From: Clostridiaceae bacterium
Lineage (GTDB): Bacteria > Bacillota > Clostridia > Christensenellales > CAG-917
Direction: 5' to 3'
Length of the DNA stretch: 64,000 bases
Assembly: GCA_031289315.1 (NCBI GenBank)
Contig: JAITPR010000022.1
Location: 62,001 to 126,000 of the forward strand
The notes under the pieces: model-generated
What the model saw: the letters and a program-made list of their open reading frames with translations, nothing else
The model's database searches: none
Told to the model about the DNA's origin: nothing
Shown: positions 58,801 through 62,842 of the stretch, in pieces
Layout: every line of letters starts with the position of its first letter
Numbering within the stretch: the first letter of the stretch is position 1
Program-made: the position numbers and the translations under genes

Positions 58801-60790
58801 CCTCAACAGCGTTTCGCACATCAACTATCAGCTCACGGAAGAAGAGGGTGCGCAGTTACGCGGCGTCGAAGTAGAAATTCAACCGCGACCCTTGACACTC
58901 ACCCTTTCGGAAGACGATGGGCATATCTACAACGGCTTGTCCTTTATAGAAAACTACACCTTAAGCTTTGAAAACGGCAACCCCATAAGCACCTCCGCGG
59001 CAATGAGAGCCTTCGTTTCCATATACGATAAAGTCATCGAGGAGAACATCGTCGGTATCTTCGTCGGTCCCTCACATGCGAACAGCTTCCGCGGAGCCAT
59101 CGGATTGGCAGACAACGCGACAAAAGCCGGACAACACAGATTTGTTTTACTTCCCGGATATGATATTCATACCGAGGACGAGGAGGGTGCCGAAAACTAC
59201 TTGATTGACGCCATAGACTTCGTACAAAAGGGCAACTACACCATAGCTAAGCGCGTGCTTAATTTCTCATACATAAACCTGTTGCAAGGTTTGACAGATG
59301 CAACCGGCGCCCGCTTGCTTGTCGGTGGCTTCCACGACGTGCAGATATCCGGCGTAACTTATCAGGTCTTGACGGACTTGCCGGGCGAAACCGAAGAAGA
59401 ACAATTGGCTGCGTTTATAGCCCTCCTCAAAAAAGACGGCTTGCTTACGGAACTGGGTGCAATCAATATGTCGGCGTTCGACGTTATCAACAATTGGAAG
59501 GACGAAGCGGTCACGCTTCAAAAATACAAGATGTTCACTAGCGGCGTTGACAACGGTTTCGGCGTGTCCTTCGACGACGAGCTTGACGAAAACAACTACG
59601 GCTATGCACAGGTCATATTACAGCTCATCTACAACCATGTATCCGACGCCGAGGAATACATGGTCAGCCTTGTGGTCGCGGACGGCTTAGCACAGCTCAA
59701 AAATGACATAGACGGGCTTAGCAACGCACGTACCAAATTAGGCATAGGCAAACCCGTCACAATAACCCAAACGCAATCCATGAACTCCGTCAAGTCGGAC
59801 AACAAGGCGATTGCGTTCGTACCGATAGCCAACTTCGACGGCGTGTTCGACGGCGGCGTTGATGAAAACGGCGATCCTCATACCATAAGCGGCTTGCAAA
59901 TCGTCGGTACATCCGGCTTCTTTGCTAGCGTAAACGGCGCGACGATATCGAATTTACATCTCGTCAACGCATCGCTTACCACAGTGATATCCGCCGGCGC
60001 TTCTGCCGGAGGCTTGGTCGGCACACTTAACAACTCCACGCTTTCAAACAGCTCCTTCCACGGCAACATAAACGTTACCGGCAATGCGACGGCGGCATCT
60101 CCCGCCTATATCGGTGGTTTGGTCGGACGCATTATAGGAGAGGAATCAAGCATAACCGCCTGTTTGGTCGCAGGCAAGTACACCGTAACCAACGGCGGCA
60201 AATACGCCTTGTTCGGCGGTATTGCCGGCGATGCGTCGGAAGCGGCGGACGGCTCTATAAGCAACGTACAGTCGTTCATGACGGCGGTCCTTAAGGCGAC
60301 AATGATAGCAAACGGCGCAACCGCCTCCCCCGTCACCGCAAGCGGTTCGACGGCTTTGGGCGACGACATATACTATCTCAAAAACTCCTTCCTGTTGGGT
60401 ACCGGCATACAAACGGAAAGCACGGGCGGTACCGGCTTTACCTACGGCGAAATGGCGGATTTGAATTTGGCTATCGTAGCCGAAATCGTAAACAAATACA
60501 TAAACACATCGGGCTTCTTAGGTACCGAAAGCAATCCTATCGTATTGACGAACTGGAATCAATTGGGACTCCTTGTTACGCTCCCGTTCGCAAGCTTCAA
60601 GCTTGGCGCCGATATAGACCTTCCGCAATCCACGCCGTTTACTTCCGTCGACGCGCTCTTCTTCGGGACATTCGTTGACGACGGATACAAGATTTATGCG
60701 AAGCTCGACGAAATTTCAGAAACCGAATACTTCAAGTATTACGCGGACGGCGTTTCTATTAAGGTATCGCTTAAAGAGGTAGCCGCATGA
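34832..60790 (+). CDS. Giant surface protein (8652 residues) of MBG/YDG-type repeats with GLUG-like end
   Basis: One open frame of 25,959 bases. Residues 1-~113 are basic and largely encoded by repeat DNA. A helix at ~121-141 (GGLAVVMFIILAAAAFGLVF) leads out of the cell. Residues ~150-1700 hold InlB-like repeats (GYIFGGWYV, GYTFFGWST, GYRFVGWNTS) between beta domains. From ~1700 to ~7950 there are close to 60 MBG/YDG-type repeats of 80-120 residues (F-x-Y-N/D-G-x, GD, N-A-G-x-Y, NY, then linkers such as AWTISQRPI); I counted about 57 linkers. YDG-like units (KVYDGST, VKTYDGTTLAK) lie near the end. Residues ~8300-8470 are GLUG-like (ISGLQIVGTSGFFASVNGAT, AGGLVGTL, YIGGLVGRI). No LPXTG or C-terminal anchor is seen, so it may be held by the N-terminal helix. 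GGGAGG precedes the ATG. Its stop overlaps the next start as ATGA. Confidence 0.9.
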   Translation: MRGFQHDRKSNSKAVAVATTGRDSTPLLGDTRGEPRTEQVWWRGNVAAEAPAFRTHKGTFRLRASRSAQGDNLKNPPPLSDTLRDTPCGGAVSRGVFSHTRISPCAKNTHAGKGFRRYLTGGLAVVMFIILAAAAFGLVFVGDTLTGDSGGGDTLNVADALQAPSTSARIVNYNNGNNGVIVSEGAALGISLIDTDLRISPESAAWYGAQGTSNNNNLIGAYGWGVGYEMCNSPGVGWGSSGSWKNGNVLLFSKIKLDKEVVALRRMGMLTINISAYFVSMSSADRGAIGIGKPGLTDSDIYVNHASQSDIAPETNQNWVEPEYAWGGWSEIHTSASYALGSSGTDADEYIYYCAWFEPDGELSSVMALMRFKINYVKENAVVHFRKDNISLTSSGITTQSGTTTSSTSNGSVTTTDGKASYNNNAINYNQSPGASFDTKTSTITLRATVPTGYIFGGWYVSTTEQTGTPAVNRTSTLAQIRAAYESTTCKLLTTSNADITVSLYAAGSLADSSASGAALVGGKILLRNYGAYKGTYLRALYIPMVYPVTYAVGSPSNNAASGKTAVTNYLIYDTSYTQPSGATLWGITDAFLSWSYNSTAMNAGATFTNLASTTATDKLVTNYAYLSTGYTLTATWSSYAPGGLTGTLVNFTSQATQNVSHGDYTDMYFTSSWVGSNGSYYDLVAVHAKYTAGAFNGTTVTLEQNGSYWVLPWACGSFTLEPEVKPKTFTISFNNSTGHSFSLPSSITYIYGVGKSQADLPLATGGGGYTFFGWSTSSGGNITAGQIVSTTATTNPYPLYTVRSTAVPKTTPANTRWGGTPSTANQDVVVIAGDHDTNDGESYNGTNDGSFEWLNYAHWASQSSASGTGRGPINHEGGVHYYSYGTYITLSGEALKAYNNGATITVSARAYLMALAVTNPSSNNPVSTASSTVWIGIGKGRYTSVHPGNRHPTDTGNGVPAEYENYTWTSRKRDNTTSTNWNDWNCGWSNTGEISFNPNNGDKPEFTIVVVGELWNNATSKTRNGIEFSAANEIGFSIRFGNVNSTITYDANGATSGTTFTTVKKSTDNPALPYNSFTRTGYRFVGWNTSNTLTSLKQPTTSAGTATITYYAIWVPHNYMVGSYDIYTGADGFGSYYTSEGLQSQDAGSSGTSPIYVLARHPDIRSYNYNATLKGEKPPANYNLGVGIANQTNWHGDEASPPKANDHTGYLLTVSPGDNVRALRKPNTAVANASWATLSTIPASQFMSTGTGSTGVIEIGVNLLGTAAGSTNSYTYFVVWVLAPQKTYTTTTNPTVDYGNSVDLAAQVSLAHTKTSVQSTITDWKKSGESGAHKWRDGRNGILFDVAENGTYLPTVKWTDVMGGKTLVSTATFTTGPSVTIKPLILGFTATGSTETVYTGTTQSFPHVLGVVVSKYTTDATKAKAVQTFNKEYGNLATWYDLVYNTTTGVMGGLRPLTLAYDFYPRFISACTDTCTTTAWYKMIGGATTTANDPDGFEACVNHHAKQTASAFTLAGKYALSGGLLHFHSGQSTAVFNTNYIWDPSVNTTPDNNKENQSLVTTSIRATIKPATATVMLFETYKQYGDNDPAKNVTDDENDTIGRIDSIDGTSTIDRTLVNSPSFLVLLSGLLGTDFSTSDGTNNILDKALKRSEYVGAVSTGKHGSSLAASPAGAYNIIFDTKLTGYLLRSNYDFVASTGSAMYSSVDTYGAPSGAITQNGIVVSTADAARFIVNKRIITSNLAASYSYTYTGAVRGPELEIGNLPSAITDPVLLKYKTGTDGFLSAYGAATTETAAKQFTSGSKLLQIAEIRAGTYSVTLTLSDADKDNFQLSADLWATSWTIAKKSISTEFSAESASMVYGDADYGGKLLTLSGLVAGDTLRFNVAVSSNPAGLALRRVGTNSYMTADGAIAFTSAANSKWFYGNGVGTYTISLTGIAQTDADRKGAVPKYGTALNSDYTDVTPSTTITIGRRVVSVVLSLTNLATQTYNKTAFGYNFAVSGIISGDDIKLVFGTSGGTVTISPNLVSGVMGNNTTGTALPTGVTTNYSITAVNAGTYVMTLTGLSGSASANYDYSFTVGATTVTSVTWTISKREIDPQWLLNGATNFAPVYNGSAFTMTATLPAASGNINVIAGDTVSATLSGDVSKTAAASYTANAALAGASAANYSLKTTSKAWSIAQRPVVGAFDTTGTPFTYSGNPQGIIFSLNPVSGNPNSGVVSGDSVPAQYNATAGVAYNSASGLFSATNVGSYTVTVTGLDNPNYSLTNGGINAGFAINPYALTVNWSNLSFIYDGAAHAPSVAVQSYPKVGDSVTLTFKTGAGITNSATNAGDYNAELVQLSGGNYTIATASLTRAWAITPRELTFTWADYHETGSSYEYNTYKHGKTLVITNLASSDTVNLVFSLTTGATSTLTSGGAVNNNTQYLFTAVNANPYAVSGFALTGNTGNPAVVASANYTIKHVGSYSWSITAKEVVLTWSFVEWLPGGGTQADASPSTYNANYHGVTATANGIGSDVVTVILSDYRSIAVGEFTATATGLSNANYSLPAVKTQTYKIIPRTLAVSWARTAVQDPFVYNGTEQGFVVTINNIAATDALTFSVTRTNVTPTVTSVSSSGNSTQLQVNVTSVNANASGESYAAALSLSGELSGNYVFADGSTLANSFTINPRPIAASWPIDDFSYDGQTHVILAYDLSVPGDTVTFTYVNDATYKNSASAKGTYTAKINAISGNADALVNYTLTGATDLTHTWYVRPRQITVSWTNHSFGYDGTKQGVTVTLSNILPGDADALVFKARLLKNTVSVTDSLTFGISISDAAVLTKTTYTENDENRVRISFTFLYERDAAVYLAEMLTKQVDGETVADITGGAAASYTYYFTPGNVGDFTIAQRELVLNFAEISGADLRTAAYAYVYGGQLLGQGVQFTVSNIVYGDGSTVNRDEIELIYNDGVSNLTNVLTTGVSHIQNLTQTNYRAAAYVTSVTLAAASGSNDNSNYKLPVTTSKSFSIDRKSVDLTWYIAASASGIANIASATAYTVPFTYSASDKFVLAGFETAAAGNKDDKKVLTADAASISLVYSGNSGRSATSYTATAGFTNSGISNNYSVSSGASQAWKINPFKLTVTWTYDGVSGAEWNTAAGVLNVVYDGFVHNIVPVFDKFEGDTVLVVDWLLDRDKINVKDDGAEAYGLYTTGVDSINNTNYTLVDASGLEQTWAVLPREISVQFGSGSFTYDKTAQGIFATFGNIVAGQANAVQIRANIDGGTAFTVTPPVGSDGTSFQYKFTAVNAKTSPYTANIVGTLNTNYRVVETSGSWSINKRAITVEWAPIDVNASLVGSVYVYTYNAAQQGIFATFKNIIAGDNPALTVSSNGTAVSSPVAANGNGSDYSDGGYSLISFTQDFTAKNYSAAGYLATVSAVADDTNYTVTLSQQAWQIDKKEIHISWVIAGTSTPYAEPFIYDGNDHGISAAVDATATPGTVDTNYKVYTGDTVSFVYSGDVLARDANIGGASYSVSAACASDLPSNNYYLADANADGSYKINPLQVVVTWTYDDVAGADWNTVAGVLTVVYDGNPHNIVPVFTNRKGTDTITATLDLANQVNVKNSGDGLYTSTITAISNPNYTIVGGAVSGLSALWRIEKRTVSVTFAGNTNLTYTGSALGISLAFGNMVAADVLSFTVTTSVLSAANGVIVATNATALNDTLFKVAKAADAPSPVTAWFRAIKYGSYTVGGIEMNTEGSFENYTLQASDPVTFTISKKQIKVTYTVASYVYKAGAHTASVNIDGIYKNTETDTYDKVILTFTFPTETGFSGAFTGLVENKAYDFTFTDAGTYTIYVSNIAGDDGINYEFDTTSSLSQSVTVAPKPISVKWFITGTSNEYYSPLSYNATAQGIFAAPESTGGERGLSSWAGVYAGDSVTVISEQNSYTNAAAYTAGASINTSLGQGSNYIIDENSKSKEWVISKAVISFDNVTEAGTSNDGDFSFAYDGSNQGISFTIGNIFDANGVKFLVKINGVEITVSVSGGLTVVGFNSASFIGNGSYAFKAHNVGSYTVEIVSVSDSRGSGDNCNYEMTAVDGKTNKTFAITVRTAQISWTVPAFVYDGTTKDLPRPVISNLANSDVAVLEWDTAGVNSAKHAGNYEAKLLRTLTGADAGNYSLEDVSADDLKQAWTISAKPLSVVWSQISDGTNFVYTYDKSEHGARATVSGIVSGDSLTFATSLADTESNKTFSNVVGTSLTIDFTAVNAASYLVKILSTTNTDYSISESSQSFSIGKRTVYLTWQSFNMDLASVIYDKDYHGRCATVDGIVSGDNLTLAFTFAASITGAFNSTGFASGTAVALVNNDGGTNSYVFKSINAAPYSVTLSALGGDDVDNYTLSVSGSSAWTISQRPISVTWSGVDAGWSLEGTVFARIYDGGNHSLTAEISNLCADDLGLSITFAGEQNMRNVRTGSDYRVYVASLTDPTGNYAMPDDTLYADWRINPVIITAVSYEVVDGSIIYTGTPVTVGSTNAYDIKYTLTGVVAGDNPNVTLLFSRDIEGNTIWEETPVNANRNFGGTWDYFVRISALNDTNYVLNDIDPMTEAPINTSIQFWIEPHALSANDLAFTLNGSNHTWGTPITYQYETPQILTASVIFTNDTVLQYLYGNGLISNSTFDVYASYIFGLCTCGLYGDINLIHHEDGDQHQWLTDSYGNWIRSGGYGAYEYAFNGPTHAGYYWLALQLTPNSAFGSPSQNFTLTNSPYSDGKYFDKSGDNYYLKYPNLAGTVLASNESLPSGFVLQFNVNQATGAFVPGEDMESSETIVFNGDYYHAAPGINTGWSASTISVVITDITNPGNPIPIATYTYQEYLSLSAGAGVRNVGKYRIDFVNNDEQAAGDNVSCDYVTGTAPSFAIERIIVPKSVNITVNSRVKIYDGGTVYVYGAQGFTYVTAAAKTDGEYADLNGNFITGTSFTLIAAYAWSYVTTAYDNLITFTLSSADANNYVLCFVGDVGDNYDAELKEIYGRIDPLTVTPVKVQWSSPVSFEYDGTEKSVYASIINLLIGDEIVSFIYEYTGSITVGGFERTYTNKATNAGKYYAKIVDFDKSDAGNDAWKNYSITGEIGVAWEIIPRALSIVWKDYDGSVLGTDTTVYTEVYRASALGKSFIAGNIAARDSDIAAFANGTISFVFTFTNGTATLSNLTTSGGLTAAFAVGRYSFTAINAGADYRVTITGIQGAGAGNYSISGNYRDFVISPKEVILAWRLDTENKDSVEYDKATHELSAVWREVDGDDVYGNVYASDFASFSLTLTGTTGVNATQYTATAASNNPNYVIATDSASKVWHITKRTLTLSFEAYYTNDHSGYVYTYSGVAQGLRLVVERLCLGDSIGFSVELGAGVSEISDLVFGATAVGVYTVKIADVLPEYPNYAINDRDGSFEIIRRVLTIVWNQPLTFTYSTAQYSVTAAFTNLVGGDSVTPVYSTVGYTNTEALVGSYTAFISDISGASIANYRLPEEATDGTALFNSRKTDWSITPKTLTLTWTDIFPAEDARNNRPAVTYSVDYNKKSYGKRLVISGLEGSDICDITITFTTAAMNLGLTSGEAFTFTNGYGYAFTAINALESGYSVTVTAISNGNYALPALVNLSQSFTIMRKTLSVSWNQSAGYTVSYNGTPYSVAAFATNLEDDDVVNLTYVNTGVLSGSRYLNVTATDAKKYLATIAAALEGTDKDNYVLPQSQSIPSLEWEIAPLAVEIEWINASAYLNFTYTSSEYAVNANIINKQRDSDTFMLAYETVGTTGTNPDRTYAARATNAGLYTARIISLGNSNYTLKVSESVYVDNISADWKINQAVIEGISIADSTVTYTGLPQAIRTFVSGALFTDVYDNFALVSTQFGDTATITYKITPLNGSISNGNAASGVHRILGAVSYYTVTATVATADGNYQDLTLDSAKLTVNPAPLTLTFAYTDGIDASGFITYDGETHGFTLTVSGILSPGGTTDTVKLTLTLTGTSFNSTGIISGETVIANGTPYSFDAINADTYKVSVDGVSNGNYALPTEDYFKQFTISKLLLTAEWATVSYTYNGGEYVYEATLGNKVIDDDVAFVYDNSGNSTGFDVFYNNSAVHAGNYISRITGLIGLAAANYELPVLASRSHAWNIAQRKVTVAWSEGSEFVYDKTPKSKTATVTNPVGSDVLVLTYKTTGTTGTDPDRKYASSATSAGLYTALITALGNSDYTLTDAENISANWEIKKADISNISLIGVTATYDTAEHAIRTSIVYGDTPVISNDILSSFEFVSAFGDTVTATYYIKQSHLLDTAYVAGNSATNVSMNGSTVSTYTVLLVLTAGDNYNSKELTAILNITQADIDNLELFVSGSGGENVTVSGNAFTTTYSGGAYVFNVRNKNTLLSDNLKTQLSDNIISIVRTVNQTAGYSATDADDYTLVATVSAGSNYKTLVLTGTLKINQAVMVLAGTGDAPNFFNDQSVAVTYGASLFFFNLNSDTNPETAQRILYTVRPSGVPGYAGDEVSVTYFYGTFNNGVYPYEFEGLKDVGTYFLQAIISHKNYETVTCTATLQIVEKNLADNDMNLYMHGYTATYAGDEVFYSIGVSKNGNTSTGMVYTIVSSVALYSGDTATITYTYKYNNGSISTFTDTTANNAGTYDVYAYIDGGSNYIAREIHAVIVINPAEISGIGLEGAVTLTYDGLTHAVTVTGTDTQFGHSVTLSYSITPAGESTNSAKNVGTYTVTAVLNAAGDTQNGNYNTLTLIGMLTIEKADMFNADNTANDGIFYLNGGTVTYSSYNYYVNIVRLLENIGVSSGSQLLLTAIVPANNISLENADTAAIAYYLGDTSTVFSGKKDVGTYQIRAVLSNPNYNDYVLTASAPLQITERYEDVIWRVDGEIVSSVAAQAFTYNGGNQSGKITASIPLLAGDGGGSLGLTVIFNQSGSTVQFFNAGEYSVEAQNNTNSNYALQSDTDTAYMAKAEIIKYLTDYTTVYNGSTWYLAVGDTQTASLVSKAIFDADIALLGSDTAHVVYTVSVDGGATWSTYNGVKNALTSYLIRAVVSGMDNYTTVSEESNINWQAQATLTIEKATLTIAPDNNWEKVYDATTEAKFTVSSGFVSGEGTSLNVTASYNDKNVGTNKTISFTIVSTDGEVSADNYTVAAVNTGVITARELRLKAGALTTVKTYDGTTLAKALSNYTDFLANYDVFEDDRGDLTVTASYGNRHVSATNTIIFVLDGLEAGNYRIDNLAESASIRIEPLSVNLLWSENASGFTYNGVNNTVTASFSLVGGDITDGNSGIYQMIVTLWTDDNLTVAATAYRNAGTYYINAAFHDGDTQIATDYNISTTLTRTAIIAKREVTVVWTGITSFTYTNVDYLDDILAQITLVGDDRTTYFTGESGLYALIVSILTYDHSFLDTATLLHAGQYTLSAAFSTPTLLDNYVLIDYEREVTVEKAEIDNISFNGTHETVVYDGTSYYFYVKAGNSGGYTLGNSNTMPETFAYPYAEGPMSIVYNGGDISGLNVTGNNGAREVRTGASTYQITASVTGNSDYVDWYGTVTITIVKGTLSLLFAHDYTTSYIGDDVFIYVYETETGSASITFTELRYTDGMSVSVEYTYTYTAYDIAYNLLNVTTPAQFLGARNSGVYKVTAVVRETKNYKGWPLTGDGEWNANGTEAKITINPYVSTVSWRLDGDPAKSADTIYNGTNQRGRISAIIGARGTDGNGSSQQIILDFIITYRDSAIDYAASNGGDNEFRLAGAYGSAARFSDEDEAAYLYGLNYNIDIGKEYLNWVMEKLSVDFEWYNTNANGDSTGVAYNPLFPAVYDKTIHGVVAIGLGLNNAQIPLVSLQTAGYLYSSENAGEFLAKVESIAMDAWETIEGYDPALFYLNYQLPAANRLSLTWKILKRTVTFAISTSKMTKVYDGSTSFPLGETTKTIVADSNNPLLVIFTYSTQLLTDGTNNFILWSISNIIEGDKNDANLMFSLTLAVAEKANVNAKTGGIVLNSVSHINYQLTEEEGAQLRGVEVEIQPRPLTLTLSEDDGHIYNGLSFIENYTLSFENGNPISTSAAMRAFVSIYDKVIEENIVGIFVGPSHANSFRGAIGLADNATKAGQHRFVLLPGYDIHTEDEEGAENYLIDAIDFVQKGNYTIAKRVLNFSYINLLQGLTDATGARLLVGGFHDVQISGVTYQVLTDLPGETEEEQLAAFIALLKKDGLLTELGAINMSAFDVINNWKDEAVTLQKYKMFTSGVDNGFGVSFDDELDENNYGYAQVILQLIYNHVSDAEEYMVSLVVADGLAQLKNDIDGLSNARTKLGIGKPVTITQTQSMNSVKSDNKAIAFVPIANFDGVFDGGVDENGDPHTISGLQIVGTSGFFASVNGATISNLHLVNASLTTVISAGASAGGLVGTLNNSTLSNSSFHGNINVTGNATAASPAYIGGLVGRIIGEESSITACLVAGKYTVTNGGKYALFGGIAGDASEAADGSISNVQSFMTAVLKATMIANGATASPVTASGSTALGDDIYYLKNSFLLGTGIQTESTGGTGFTYGEMADLNLAIVAEIVNKYINTSGFLGTESNPIVLTNWNQLGLLVTLPFASFKLGADIDLPQSTPFTSVDALFFGTFVDDGYKIYAKLDEISETEYFKYYADGVSIKVSLKEVAA
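34906..35075 (+). repeat. Second repeat family, copy 5, inside the giant coding sequence
   Basis: CCCCTATTAGGGGACACG, GCGGAAGCCCCCGC, ACCCATAAGGGGACCTTTCG, CTCAAGGTGACAATCT and CCCATTGAGTGACACG match units of copies 1-4. Here they are read in frame as about residues 26-82 of the giant protein. Confidence 0.88.
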
Positions 60791-61509
60791 AAAAAGTAGC
60801 ATTTGCAATAATTCAGCTTGCGGTTATAACTCTGACTCTCGTTTTGGTATTGACTACCTATGCGTGGTTTAGTGCAAATAAAGAGGTCAACGTATCTAAA
60901 GCCACCGTAACTGCGGGTGTGCCGAGTTATATCGTGTTTGACTCCATAGAGGACGATGAAATCGACCTGTTCAGCGGACAAACCGGACAAGGCGCTCCGG
61001 GCAACGAGGACGCGCCCTATCGCATCAAAAAAATCTTAGAGGTTACCGTATCGAATACCATGGGTAGCAACGCGGCAATCGCAATCGACATTGAATCGGC
61101 AAAAATAACTAAACAAGACGGCTCTGAGATAAATATTTCGCACGAAGACATAAAACAATTCTTCACGTGGCGCTTGACCTATCACGTTGTCGGTCTACCC
61201 GATAACAATACGCTGTATGCTCCCGATGATAAGTTCTTCGCACGTGAAGCCCCTTCCGTGGGTGCTTTGGGCGGCTATATTAATCCGCCTACCGGAGAAA
61301 CATCCTATGTTATATCACTTGAATTGGTGTTCTTGGGCGAACCCGATTACCGCCTTTGGGAGGAAATCGTTCAAGGCGAAATAGACGATATTTACGACGA
61401 GGAAGAAAAGCCCTATGAGCAAATAGAGGTGTTTCCATTTAGTGATATTTCCTATATGCACTCAATGTTCCGCTTCATTGTAGCTATAAAGCTTGAGGTT
61501 CCTGCCTAA
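60787..61509 (+). CDS. Small anchored surface subunit coupled to the giant gene
   Basis: A 240-residue protein. A helix IIQLAVITLTLVLVLTTY runs into AWFSANKEVNVSKATVTAGV, the same layout as the protein at 33264 and similar to SipW-dependent TasA/camelysin-type exported subunits. The body is beta-rich (ILEVTVSNTMGSNAAIAIDI, YVISLELVFLG), with an acidic stretch DDIYDEEEKPYEQ near the end. The ATG overlaps the stop of the giant gene as ATGA, so translation is coupled and the two products are probably needed together. I infer a fibre or accessory subunit. The family name is uncertain because homologues were not searched. Confidence 0.75.
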   Translation: MKKVAFAIIQLAVITLTLVLVLTTYAWFSANKEVNVSKATVTAGVPSYIVFDSIEDDEIDLFSGQTGQGAPGNEDAPYRIKKILEVTVSNTMGSNAAIAIDIESAKITKQDGSEINISHEDIKQFFTWRLTYHVVGLPDNNTLYAPDDKFFAREAPSVGALGGYINPPTGETSYVISLELVFLGEPDYRLWEEIVQGEIDDIYDEEEKPYEQIEVFPFSDISYMHSMFRFIVAIKLEVPA

Positions 61510-61671
61510 AGGCACCCACAACGCGCTTAGAGCGCCGCTATTGGCGTCGGTGACAAACAATGCAATCCGCTTTGCACGCGCCGTCTTAATCGAACCTCGT
61601 GCGTCCGTCCCAAATGCGACCGGCGGCGAACACTACAATCCTACTCTGCGTGATTATCACTTTGAGCATAG

Positions 61672-61703
61672 AAAAAAACCACAAAATCTTTGTGGTTTTT
61701 TTA
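61672..61703. terminator. Terminator of the giant surface operon
   Basis: AAAAACCACAAA, an ATC loop, then TTTGTGGTTTTT with further T residues. The A-run and T-run make it usable in both directions. In 61510-61856 I see only this and a partial dispersed element. Confidence 0.9.
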
Positions 61704-61761
61704 CTTTTTAGGCGTTTATTTTTTCCGCCGCTTAATTTTATTTTCTTGCGCCGATTGATTT

Positions 61762-61812
61762 AGAGTGTGAACAATCTGCGGCGGCGATTTGCTAGGCAAG
61801 AAAATCTTTTCG
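61762..61812. repeat. Dispersed inverted-repeat element, partial copy 9
   Basis: AGTGTGAACAATCTGCGGCG and GATTTGCTAGGCAAGAAAAT match the left half of the family. The right half is not clear. Confidence 0.6.
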
Positions 61813-61856
61813 TTTTTTTTCCGCTTAGCGTTTTCTTGCGACGACGCTTAACCTTT

Positions 61857-62735
61857 CTACTTCACAAAATAGAGCCATGCTGCAGCGCCTGCGGGGAGGA
61901 ATATTCCGTCGCCCTCTTCGGTGGGCAAGGCGATTTCGTCGGCGTCATATTCGCCGGTGCGTCCCGCTAAACCGCGCTTCATTAGGTTTGTCATGACAAT
62001 CGGCTGCAAGCCCGTCGTGTATGAATTTATGAGGTAACAAATCGGGTCGTCGCTTAAAATTGCCGACGTCGCGCAAACGAGGTCAAAGAGGTTGTCCTCT
62101 ATCTTCCACTTTTCGCCGCTAGGACCGCGTCCGAAGCTAGGCGGGTCCATAATGATAATATCGTATTTATTGCCGCGTCTGATTTCGCGGGTTACGAATT
62201 TCATACAGTCGTCTATTATGTAGCGGCAAAACTCACCGTTTAAACCGGAAATACGCACATTTTCGCTGGCGCGTTCCACCATCGGACGCGAGGCGTCCAC
62301 GTGCGTCACTTCGGCGCCCGCCGACAAGCACGCGACCGTCGCCCCTCCCGTATACGCGAAGAGATTGAGAACCTTCACCGTACGCCCCGGATTTTTATCC
62401 TTGGCTCTGGTGATAACCTTAATCATACGTTCCCAGTTCGCCGCTTGCTCCGGGAACAGACCGGTATGCTTAAAGTCCTTCATGAGCTTTAGCTTGAAGT
62501 TAAGGTCACGCCAACTCACCGTAAAATATTCGGGAACGCTTTGAATGTAATTCCAACCCGTGCTTTCATAGATTGCGGAAATATCCTTATACGCCCTTAG
62601 CGGCTGTTGGGAGGGCTTCCAAATAACTTGCGGGTCGGGTCTTATCAAATAATGCTCTCCGCCCCAACGCTCAAGCTTTTCGCCGTCGCCGGTAGCGACG
62701 ATTTTATAATCCTTCCATTCCCTGTTGATAAACAT
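61857..62735 (-). CDS. Class I SAM-dependent methyltransferase, probable rRNA methyltransferase
   Basis: A 292-residue Rossmann-fold methyltransferase of the type grouped with RlmI/RlmK-like 23S rRNA cytosine enzymes. The SAM-binding motif I is VKVLNLFAYTGGATVACLSAG. The acidic motif II is VTHVDASRPMVERASENV. The catalytic motif IV is IIIMDPPSFGRGPSGEKWKI. An N-terminal beta segment (EWKDYKIVATGDGEKLERWG) replaces the PUA domain of longer family members. It lies 107 bases downstream of ileS on the same strand, so both may be transcribed together. The exact rRNA target cannot be told from the sequence. Confidence 0.85.
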   Translation of the reverse strand: MFINREWKDYKIVATGDGEKLERWGGEHYLIRPDPQVIWKPSQQPLRAYKDISAIYESTGWNYIQSVPEYFTVSWRDLNFKLKLMKDFKHTGLFPEQAANWERMIKVITRAKDKNPGRTVKVLNLFAYTGGATVACLSAGAEVTHVDASRPMVERASENVRISGLNGEFCRYIIDDCMKFVTREIRRGNKYDIIIMDPPSFGRGPSGEKWKIEDNLFDLVCATSAILSDDPICYLINSYTTGLQPIVMTNLMKRGLAGRTGEYDADEIALPTEEGDGIFLPAGAAAWLYFVK

Positions 62736-62842
62736 ATGCAGTACCTCTTGTATACGGAAATCTAAAAATTTCCGTTAATTTTTTATATGTGCTTTTCCCG
62801 AAAACAGTGGTTGCCGTTCTCAAAAAATAAAATCCGAACGGT

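Noticed and set aside
41459-58819. Many minus-strand frames of 70-215 codons opposite the giant gene
   Set aside because: They are shadows of the repeat-rich coding strand, with no ribosome sites, and they change with each repeat.
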